This document shows, one piece after another, positions 57,989 to 64,000 of a stretch of 64,000 nucleotides of DNA. A program made the position numbers and the translations under genes. The DNA comes from Streptomyces finlayi (GTDB lineage Bacteria; Actinomycetota; Actinomycetes; Streptomycetales; Streptomycetaceae). The notes beneath the pieces are model-generated. The model did not search any database. It was not told the DNA's origin and saw only the letters and a list, made by a program, of their open reading frames with translations. The stretch lies in NCBI RefSeq assembly GCF_014216315.1, contig NZ_CP045702.1:6200001-6264000 (forward strand), given 5' to 3'. Every line of letters begins with the position of its first letter. Within the stretch, counting starts at the first letter, position 1.

Positions 57989-58029
57989 CCCGGCGTCCGC
58001 GATTCCCGGTGAGGGTGTAACTCCAATCA

Positions 58030-58058
58030 CTGGACGCGCGTTGGGCCTTACGTAGACT
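58030..58058 (+). promoter_or_regulatory. Candidate promoter of rbpA
   Basis: CTGGAC (58030-58035), 17 bp, TAGACT (58053-58058). The S. coelicolor gene also has a sigma-R promoter, but I could not place one here with confidence. Confidence 0.45.
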
Positions 58059-58097
58059 GGGGCACCTTCGAGCACCATCACGCAGGGAGTTACGACC

Positions 58098-58433
58098 GTG
58101 GCAAGTGGCAACGCGATCCGGGGAAGCCGGGTCGGAGCGGGGCCGATGGGGGAGGCCGAGCGGGGCGAGTCCGCGCCGCGCCTCCGCATCTCCTTCTGGT
58201 GCTCGAACGGGCACGAGACGCAGCCGAGCTTCGCCCATGACGCGCAGGTTCCGGAGACCTGGGACTGCCCGCGCTGCGGCTTCCCGGCCGGCCAGGACCG
58301 GGACAGCCCGCCCGACCCGCCGCGCACCGAGCCGTACAAGACGCATCTGGCGTATGTACGCGAGCGGCGCAGCGACGCGGACGGCGAGGCCATTCTTGCC
58401 GAAGCACTCGCGAAACTCCGCGGCGAAATCTAG
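58098..58433 (+). CDS. rbpA: RNA polymerase-binding protein RbpA
   Basis: 111 aa from GTG 58098 with GGGAG upstream. Zinc-type ligands in FWCSNGHETQPSFAHD and WDCPRCGFPAG, the basic linker and the sigma-interacting C-terminus (YKTHLAYVRERRSDADGEAILAEALAKLR) match the family. It binds group 1/2 sigma factors and activates transcription from HrdB promoters, and is induced by oxidative stress and involved in basal rifampicin tolerance. Monocistronic, with a hairpin and TTTT after the stop. Confidence 0.96.
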   Translation: MASGNAIRGSRVGAGPMGEAERGESAPRLRISFWCSNGHETQPSFAHDAQVPETWDCPRCGFPAGQDRDSPPDPPRTEPYKTHLAYVRERRSDADGEAILAEALAKLRGEI

Positions 58434-58443
58434 AAGTTGTTCA

Positions 58444-58473
58444 CCGGCCGGTCACCCAAGGGTGCCCGGCCGG
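58444..58473 (+). terminator. Terminator after rbpA
   Basis: A 14-bp stem with one T-G pair (58444-58457 and 58460-58473), then ACCGCTTTT. Confidence 0.85.
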
Positions 58474-58586
58474 ACCGCTTTTCCCGTGCCGCACAGCGCC
58501 CTCGCGCCGCACGCCCCCCGGATCAATTAGGTTGGAGGGGCAGCGGGGCATGTGCAGGTACGAGAAGAAGTGGGCTGATACCCGGG

Positions 58587-60239
58587 ATGAACGCACAAAG
58601 CCGAACGAAGCTCAGTCAGACGCCCGAGTGGACGGCTCTCGGCAAGCACCGTGAGGAACTCGGCGCGACCCAGTTGCGGCAACTGTTCGCCGACGCACCG
58701 GACCGCGGTAGCGATTACACCCTCCGGGTCGGCGACCTCCTCGTCGACTACTCCAAGAACCTGGTCACCGACGAGACGCTCCGCCTGCTGCGCGAGCTCG
58801 CCGCCACCACCGGGGTCGCGGAACTGCGGGACGCGATGTTCCGCGGCGAGAAGATCAACACCACCGAGGACCGCGCCGTCCTGCACACCGCGCTGCGCGC
58901 TCCGCGCGACGCCGTGATCGAGGTCGACGGCGAGAACGTGGTGCCCGCCGTGCACGCCGTCCTGGACAGGATGGCGGCCTTCTCCGACCGCGTCAGGTCG
59001 GGGGAGTGGACCGGCCACACCGGCAAGCGCATCAAGAACATCGTCAACATCGGCATCGGCGGCTCCGACCTCGGCCCCGCAATGGCGTACGAGGCGCTGC
59101 GCTCCTTCACGGACCGCTCGCTCACCCTCCGGTTCGTGTCGAACGTCGACGGAGCCGACCTCCACGAGGCGCTGCAGGGCCTGGACCCGGCCGAGACGCT
59201 GTTCGTCATCGCCTCGAAGACGTTCACCACGATCGAGACCATCACCAACGCCACCTCGGCCCGCGACTGGCTGCTCACCGGGCTGAGGGCCAATCAGGAC
59301 GCCGTCGCCCGGCACTTCGTGGCGCTGTCGACCAACGCCGGGAAGGTCGCCGACTTCGGCATCGACACGGACAACATGTTCGAGTTCTGGGACTGGGTCG
59401 GCGGCCGGTACTCCTACGACTCGGCGATCGGTCTCTCCTTGATGATCGCCATCGGTCCGGACCGCTTCCGCGAGATGCTCGACGGCTTCCACCTCGTCGA
59501 CGAGCACTTCCGCAACGCCCCGGCCGAGGAGAACGCCCCGTTGCTGCTGGGCATGCTGGGCGTCTGGTACGGCGGGTTCTTCGACGCCCAGTCGCACGCC
59601 GTGCTGCCCTACAGCCACTATCTGTCCAAGTTCACCGCGTACTTGCAGCAGCTGGACATGGAGTCCAACGGCAAGTCCGTGGACCGGGACGGCAATCCGG
59701 TGGAGTGGCAGACGGGCCCCGTCGTCTGGGGCACGCCGGGGACCAACGGGCAGCACGCCTACTACCAGTTGATCCACCAGGGCACCAAGTTCATCCCCGC
59801 CGACTTCATCGGCTTCGCCCAGCCGGTCGACGACCTGCTGCCCGGACTGGTCGCCCAGCACGATCTGCTGATGGCCAACTTCTTCGCGCAGACCCAGGCG
59901 CTCGCCTTCGGCAGGACGCCGGAGGAGGTCCGCGCGGAGGGCGTGCCGGAGGAGCTGGTGCCGCACAAGACGTTCCGCGGCAACCACCCGACGACCACCG
60001 TCCTCGCCGACCGGCTCACCCCCTCGGTGCTCGGCCAGCTCGTCGCGCTGTACGAGCACAAGGTCTTCGTCCAGGGCGCCGTGTGGAACATCGACTCCTT
60101 CGACCAGTGGGGTGTCGAGCTCGGCAAGGTCCTCGCCAAGAAGATCGAGCCGGTCCTGACCGAGGGCACGGGCGGGGAGCGGCTCGACAGCTCCACGGCC
60201 GCCCTCGTCGCCGCGTACCGCACCCTGCGGGGACGCTGA
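58587..60239 (+). CDS. pgi: Glucose-6-phosphate isomerase
   Basis: 550 aa from ATG 58587 (MNAQSRTKLSQTPEW); upstream in-frame codons do not look like protein. NIGIGGSDLGPAMAYEAL, FVIASKTFTTIETITNA, VGGRYSYDSAIGLSLMIAIG and the C-terminal GVWNIDSFDQWGVELGK-like AVWNIDSFDQWGVELGKVLA are the family signatures. It interconverts glucose 6-phosphate and fructose 6-phosphate. Here it lies close to pgl-opcA, linking glycolysis and the pentose phosphate branch. Confidence 0.97.
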   Translation: MNAQSRTKLSQTPEWTALGKHREELGATQLRQLFADAPDRGSDYTLRVGDLLVDYSKNLVTDETLRLLRELAATTGVAELRDAMFRGEKINTTEDRAVLHTALRAPRDAVIEVDGENVVPAVHAVLDRMAAFSDRVRSGEWTGHTGKRIKNIVNIGIGGSDLGPAMAYEALRSFTDRSLTLRFVSNVDGADLHEALQGLDPAETLFVIASKTFTTIETITNATSARDWLLTGLRANQDAVARHFVALSTNAGKVADFGIDTDNMFEFWDWVGGRYSYDSAIGLSLMIAIGPDRFREMLDGFHLVDEHFRNAPAEENAPLLLGMLGVWYGGFFDAQSHAVLPYSHYLSKFTAYLQQLDMESNGKSVDRDGNPVEWQTGPVVWGTPGTNGQHAYYQLIHQGTKFIPADFIGFAQPVDDLLPGLVAQHDLLMANFFAQTQALAFGRTPEEVRAEGVPEELVPHKTFRGNHPTTTVLADRLTPSVLGQLVALYEHKVFVQGAVWNIDSFDQWGVELGKVLAKKIEPVLTEGTGGERLDSSTAALVAAYRTLRGR

Positions 60240-60247
60240 GCGAAGTG

Positions 60248-60748
60248 GTGACGGGGGAAGGGACGGTGCGGCTGCGGCCGCCGCGCAACAGGCTGGACCG
60301 CAGAGCCGTCGGCTGGTGGCGGGCCCAGTGGCTGCTCATGACAGCCGTGCCCGTGCTGGTGCTGGGTGTGCTCGGCGCGTTCATCGGGCCGGCCCGGTTC
60401 TGGCTGCTGACGGCCGCGGCCGTCCTGGCGGTCACCGGCCTGGCCTGTGCCGTCCTCTTCCCCCTCTGGTGGTTCCGCACCCACCGCTGGGAGGTCACCG
60501 ACGAAGCGGTCTACGTCCGGACCGGTGTCTTCCGGCAGGAGTGGCGGATCGCGCCGATGTCCCGTATCCAGACGGTGGACACCGTCCGAGGCCCCCTGGA
60601 ACAGCTCTGGAAGCTGGCCACGGTCACCGTCACCACCGCGTCCGCCAAGGGTGCGGTACGGATCGAGGGCCTCGACCACGCGGTGGCGGCGGAGCTGGCC
60701 GAACGGCTGACCCGGATCACCCAGGACACCCCCGGGGACGCCACATGA
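60248..60748 (+). CDS. PH (bPH2/YdbS-like) membrane protein
   Basis: 166 aa from GTG 60248; GTG 60245 and GTG 60266 (better placed after GGGAAGGGA) are alternatives. Two membrane helices (LLMTAVPVLVLGVLGAFIG and LLTAAAVLAVTGLACAVLFPLW) precede a bPH2 domain: RWEVTDEAVYVRTGVFRQEWRIAPMSRIQTVDTVRGPLEQLWKLATVTVTT. Homologous to Bacillus YdbS, which with YdbT protects against Sublancin-type compounds. The stop overlaps the next gene (ATGA), so the two proteins work as a pair. Confidence 0.88.
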   Translation: MTGEGTVRLRPPRNRLDRRAVGWWRAQWLLMTAVPVLVLGVLGAFIGPARFWLLTAAAVLAVTGLACAVLFPLWWFRTHRWEVTDEAVYVRTGVFRQEWRIAPMSRIQTVDTVRGPLEQLWKLATVTVTTASAKGAVRIEGLDHAVAAELAERLTRITQDTPGDAT

Positions 60749-62244
60749 GCACCCCCGCCGACGACTGGCGGCGCCTGGACCGGCGTACGGTCCTGGTCAC
60801 GGTGCTCGTCACGGCGGGGGTACTCGTGGGCGCGGCCGTACCGGTCGCCGTCGCCGTCGCCGGCCGCATCGGGACCGGCAGCGCGCTGGTCTGGACGGCC
60901 GCCGCCGTCGTCCTGCTCACCTGCTGCTCGGCGGGGACCGACTACGTACGCTGGCGCCGCACCCGCTACCGCGTCGGCGCCGAGCGCGTCGCCCTGCACA
61001 CCGGCCTCCTGCTGGTGAAGGAGCGCTCGCTGGCCCGCGAACGCATCCGCAGCGTCGACCTCACGGCCCGCCCGCTGCTGCGCCTCCTCGGACTCGTCAC
61101 GGTACGGATCGGCACCGGCGAGCACGCGGGCAGCGACTCGACACTGGAACTCGACCCCGTGACCCGGGCCGAGGGTGAGCGGCTGCGCCGCCTGCTCCTG
61201 GAACGCGCGGCCACCGGCCCGGCGGGCAGCCACCGCGAGGGTGAACTGATCGCCCTGGACCTCCGGTGGATCCGGTACGCGCCCGCCTCCTTCGTCGCCC
61301 CCATGCTGGGCGGCGCGGCGGCCGGGGCCGTGATGCAGGTCAGCGAATGGGCCGGGGCGCAGGGGCGGGTGATCGCCTGGGCCGGCGACCTGTTCCGCGA
61401 CACCCCGCTGCTCTGGACGGTCCTCGTGCTGGTCCTCGCCGCGGGGGTCGCGGGCATCGTGGGTGCGCTCGGCCTCTGGGTCGAGATGTGGTGGAGCTAC
61501 CGGCTGGAGCGGGAACCGGGCGGCACCCTGCGGGTCCGCCGCGGGCTCCTCACCTCCCGGTCGGTCTCCATCGAGGAAAGGCGGCTGCGCGGGATCGAGC
61601 TCGTCGAGCCGCTCGGTGTCCGGCTGCTGGGCGCCGCCCGGCTGGACGCGATCACGACCGGTCTGACCCAGGACGACAAGGAAAAGCACGGCACCCACAA
61701 CACCCTGCTGCCGACCGTGCCCCGCACGCTGGCCGATTCGGTCGCCGCCGACGTGCTGCGCGAGCCGGCGACCCCCACGGGCGCCCCGCTGACCGGACAC
61801 CCGCGCGCCGCCCGGCGCAGGCGACTCGGCTGGGCCCTCTGGGCGGTGCTGGCCCCCGTGGCGGTCCTCGCCGTCCTCGGCGCCCTGCTGACGCCCGTCC
61901 TGCTGTGGATCGCCCTGGCCTGCGCCGTGGTGTTCCTGCCGCTCGCCGTCCTCCTCGCCCTCGACGCGTACCGCGCCCTGGGGCACGCCGTGGGCGGCGC
62001 CTACCTGGTGACCCGCTCCGGCACGGTCCGGCGCTCGACGGCCGCGCTGGAACGGGCCGGAGTGATCGGCTGGACCGTGCGGCAATCGTTCTTCCAGCGG
62101 CGGTCAGGGCTCCTGAGCATCACCGCCACGACAGCCGCCGGAACAGGCGCGTACACCGCCTACGACACCGACGCGTCCGAGGGCCTCGGCTTCGCGTCCG
62201 AGGCCGTCCCGGGGCTGCTGGAGCCTTTCCTGGAGAGGTCTTAG
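60745..62244 (+). CDS. PH (bPH2/YdbT-like) membrane protein, partner of the preceding gene
   Basis: 499 aa from ATG 60745. Three bPH2-type repeats, each after membrane helices: RWRRTRYRVGAERVALHTGLLLVKERSLARERIRSVDL, then YRLEREPGGTLRVRRGLLTSRSVSIEERRLRGIELVEPLGVRLLGAARLDAI and YLVTRSGTVRRSTAALERAGVIGW. About six transmembrane segments. This is the YdbT architecture. It is translationally coupled to the YdbS-like gene; the molecular role of the pair is unknown in Streptomyces. Confidence 0.88.
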   Translation: MSTPADDWRRLDRRTVLVTVLVTAGVLVGAAVPVAVAVAGRIGTGSALVWTAAAVVLLTCCSAGTDYVRWRRTRYRVGAERVALHTGLLLVKERSLARERIRSVDLTARPLLRLLGLVTVRIGTGEHAGSDSTLELDPVTRAEGERLRRLLLERAATGPAGSHREGELIALDLRWIRYAPASFVAPMLGGAAAGAVMQVSEWAGAQGRVIAWAGDLFRDTPLLWTVLVLVLAAGVAGIVGALGLWVEMWWSYRLEREPGGTLRVRRGLLTSRSVSIEERRLRGIELVEPLGVRLLGAARLDAITTGLTQDDKEKHGTHNTLLPTVPRTLADSVAADVLREPATPTGAPLTGHPRAARRRRLGWALWAVLAPVAVLAVLGALLTPVLLWIALACAVVFLPLAVLLALDAYRALGHAVGGAYLVTRSGTVRRSTAALERAGVIGWTVRQSFFQRRSGLLSITATTAAGTGAYTAYDTDASEGLGFASEAVPGLLEPFLERS

Positions 62245-62249
62245 CCCTC

Positions 62250-62567
62250 CTCGGCCGGGCCGAGCCGTGCGTCGTGTCGAAGACGCAGAAGCGGTTGCTT
62301 TCCGCGTCGCCGAGCACCACGGAGTCCGGGTCAGGCGGGTGGAGCTCCCAGGCCACCCGGACCGCCCCGAGCGCGAGCAGCCGCTCCACCTCGCCGTCCC
62401 GCTCGTCGGTGTACGGATCGGGATGGACCCGGGGGAACTCCTGCACCGGCGACCGGCTCCCGCTCCACATGGTCGAGCGCCGACTTCCAGAACGACGCTG
62501 CGCGCCTGATGTCCGGCGCACCCGTCACCACGGTTCCGACACGCATCGTGGGCACCAGGGGTTTCAT
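62250..62567 (-). pseudogene. VOC (glyoxalase/dioxygenase-like) protein, broken
   Basis: From ATG 62567 the frame reads MKPLVPTMRVGTVVTGAPDIRRAASFWKSALDHVEREPV, the start of a VOC-fold protein. The second half of such a protein (VQEFPRVHPDPYTDERDGEVERLLALGA, VAWELHPPDPDSVVLGDAESNRFCVFDTTHG) is also present but in another frame, joined right after REPV near 62453. Compared with family members about 30 residues are missing at the junction. So an internal deletion has removed part of the barrel and shifted the frame. No stop is found soon after the second half, which runs antisense into the PH gene. Confidence 0.7.
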
Positions 62568-62629
62568 GGCGGAGGCCCGGCCGCTCCTGAGAACGAACCG
62601 GGCCTCCGCGGCGTCCTGCTGACGAGCTC

Positions 62630-63412
62630 TCAGGGAGAGGCCGGCGGGTAGAGCGCGCGCGGCAGCTGCGAGGCCGCCGCCGCGTCCAGCAGCCACAGCG
62701 TGCGACTGCGTCCGTACGCTCCCGCCGCCGGGGCCTGGATCTCCCCGGCGCCCGACAGGGCGATGGCCGCGGCCTCCGCCTTGTCCTCGCCCGCCGCCAG
62801 CAGCCACACCTCGCGCGCCGCCCGGATGGCGGGCAGCGTGAGCGAGACGCGGGTCGGCGGAGGCTTGGGCGCGCCGTGCACACCGACGACGGTGCGCTCG
62901 GTCTCCCGTACCGCGGGGAGCTCCGGGAAGAGCGACGCGACATGCGTGTCCGGTCCGACTCCCAGCATCAGCACGTCGAACGTCGGTACGGGGCCGTGGT
63001 TCTCCGGCCCCGAAGCCGCGGCGAGTTCCGCCGCGTACCCCGCGGCGGCCGCGTCCGCGTCGTCACCGTACGGGCCGTCCGAAGCCGGCATCGCGTGCAC
63101 CCGGGACGGGTCGAGCGCCACCGAGTCCAGCAGGGTCTCGCGGGCCTGCGTGACATTGCGCTCCGGGTCGCCCTCGGGCAGGAAACGCTCGTCGCCCCAC
63201 CACAGGTCGAGCCGCGACCAGTCGATCGCGTCCCGCGCGGGCGTCGCGGCGAGCGCGGCCAGCAGGCCGTTGCCGTTGCGCCCGCCGGTCAGCACCACCG
63301 AGGCGTGTCCGCGAGTGGCCTGGGCGTCCACGATCTTCGTGATCAGCCGGGCCGCCGCGGCCTGCGCCATCAGCTCCTTGTCACGGTGCACGACCAGTTG
63401 GGGAGTGTTCAC
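62630..63412 (-). CDS. pgl: 6-phosphogluconolactonase
   Basis: 260 aa from GTG 63412 (MNTPQLVVHRDKELMAQ), overlapping the opcA stop by 4 nt (GTGA). SVVLTGGRNGNGLLAALA, LWWGDERFLPEGDPERN and GVGPDTHVASLFPE, then PPTRVSLTLPAIRAAREVWLLAAGEDKAEA are the DevB/Pgl signatures. It hydrolyses 6-phosphogluconolactone in the oxidative pentose phosphate pathway. Several residues in the normal GGSTP-like loop read GGRNG, an unusual variant. It is coupled to opcA, which assists the previous enzyme. Confidence 0.93.
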   Translation of the reverse strand: MNTPQLVVHRDKELMAQAAAARLITKIVDAQATRGHASVVLTGGRNGNGLLAALAATPARDAIDWSRLDLWWGDERFLPEGDPERNVTQARETLLDSVALDPSRVHAMPASDGPYGDDADAAAAGYAAELAAASGPENHGPVPTFDVLMLGVGPDTHVASLFPELPAVRETERTVVGVHGAPKPPPTRVSLTLPAIRAAREVWLLAAGEDKAEAAAIALSGAGEIQAPAAGAYGRSRTLWLLDAAAASQLPRALYPPASP

Positions 63413-64000
63413 TTCGAAGCCGCCTTCTTGGCAGCGGTCTTCTTCGCGGCCGCGGCCGTGGCGGCCGGGGTGGCCGCCGGGGTGGCGGCCGGGGGCTTCT
63501 CCCCGGACCCAGCGGCCGGGGCCTCGGGTCCGGCCAGCTTGTCCGTGCCGAACTTCACCGCCGAGGCGTAGGTGTTGTCCGGGTCGAGGCGCCGCAGCTC
63601 CTCCGCGAGGAGCTCGGCGGTCTCCCGGCGCTTGAGCGCCACTCCTCGGTCCGGCTGGCCCTCCATGGAGAGTGTGGCCAGCGAACCGTCGGGCCGGTGC
63701 AGTGTGACCGTGCCGTTCCTGGTCTCCATGCGGACGGCCGTCAGACCGGGACCGTTGGACTGCGTCCGCTCCACCGGGACACCGAGCCGGTCCGCGAGCC
63801 ACATGGCGAGCAGCTCACAGCTCGGGTTGTCCGACTCGCCCTCGACGGACGCGGCCACGACCTCCGCGGCCTGCTGGTCGAGCGCGGCCGCCAGCATGGA
63901 ACGCCACGGCGTGATGCGGGTCCATGCCAGGTCGGTGTCGCCGGGGCTGTACGTCGCCCCGCGCACGGCCAGTTCGTCGAGCGGCCGGGCCGCCGAGTAG
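63409..64000 (-). CDS. opcA: Glucose-6-phosphate dehydrogenase assembly protein OpcA, C-terminal part
   Basis: The gene enters from the right edge; about 196 codons of its 3' end are present, in one open frame to the edge. LARGATYSPGDTDLAWTRITPWRSMLAAALDQ (reading AVRGATYSPG at the edge) and FGTDKLAG are typical. OpcA activates glucose-6-phosphate dehydrogenase in cyanobacteria and actinobacteria. The C-terminus carries an Ala/Pro/Lys-rich tail (AATPAATAAAAKKTAAKKAA) like the UvrA tail, probably disordered. Start and upstream zwf are outside the window. Confidence 0.92.
   Translation of the reverse strand, partial: YSAARPLDELAVRGATYSPGDTDLAWTRITPWRSMLAAALDQQAAEVVAASVEGESDNPSCELLAMWLADRLGVPVERTQSNGPGLTAVRMETRNGTVTLHRPDGSLATLSMEGQPDRGVALKRRETAELLAEELRRLDPDNTYASAVKFGTDKLAGPEAPAAGSGEKPPAATPAATPAATAAAAKKTAAKKAASK

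Overview
The window is chromosomal DNA from a Streptomyces (or a very close relative). The support is very high GC with strong third-position GC bias, many GTG starts, ATGA/GTGA stop-start overlaps, the actinobacterial markers WhiA, RbpA, OpcA and a mycothiol-type enzyme, and a gene order (polA, rpsA, coaE, uvrB, terC, uvrA, uvrC-rapZ-yvcK-whiA, gap-pgk-tpiA-secG, rbpA, pgi, pgl-opcA) that is the known Streptomyces core order. I saw no rRNA, tRNA, CRISPR array or prophage.

Region 1 (1-17.5 kb): the 5' end of a probable PaaI-type thioesterase, a YdeP-type molybdopterin oxidoreductase, polA, a DUF4184 membrane protein, a secreted lytic transglycosylase, two small or DUF membrane proteins, the helicase hrpB, a methyltransferase, rpsA, a PAC2 protein, coaE and a TPR protein. 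Region 2 (17.5-23 kb) is the most rearranged part. It holds a DUF6343 protein, a truncated methyltransferase remnant, a DoxX protein, and an IS701-family element (18788-20174) flanked by CTAG duplications. The element sits inside the signal-peptide codons of a secreted S33 (TAP-like) hydrolase gene. A small lipoprotein and a stomatin-like protein follow. Region 3 (23-37 kb): a SNF2 helicase plus SWIM-protein pair, an alanine-type aminotransferase divergent from an HxlR regulator, cupins, a uridine-kinase-like protein, psuG-psuK for pseudouridine breakdown, an MFS transporter, ogt, a secreted glycerophosphodiesterase and an MHYT membrane protein. Region 4 (37-54 kb) is rich in repair and stress genes: uvrB, two TerD-domain genes, terC behind a manganese riboswitch, an MBL hydrolase, a mycothiol-dependent-type enzyme, uvrA, a Rieske lipoprotein, then uvrC-rapZ-yvcK-whiA. 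Region 5 (54-64 kb) is central carbon metabolism: gap, pgk, tpiA, secG, rbpA, pgi, a bPH2-domain membrane pair, a broken VOC gene, and pgl with the 3' part of opcA.

The strongest non-obvious signal is a shared promoter module. A TTGTCRGTG-like box, 8 bp and a TAnnnT-like -10 occur directly upstream of uvrB, uvrC, polA, ogt, terD, the SNF2/SWIM operon and, in weaker form, hrpB. This is the layout known in mycobacteria for the LexA-independent, PafBC-dependent DNA-damage promoters. In five of the seven the -10 lies 6-7 nt from the start codon, which predicts leaderless mRNAs. It links the poorly understood SNF2/SWIM pair, hrpB and terD to the DNA-damage response. A second clear signal is the terC leader: the 3' strand of aptamer helix P1 can instead pair over 10 bp with the ribosome binding site, giving an explicit model for manganese-activated translation. 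The window also contains three damaged genes (methyltransferase, S33 hydrolase, VOC protein) and several intergenic hairpins with long perfect stems and four-base loops.
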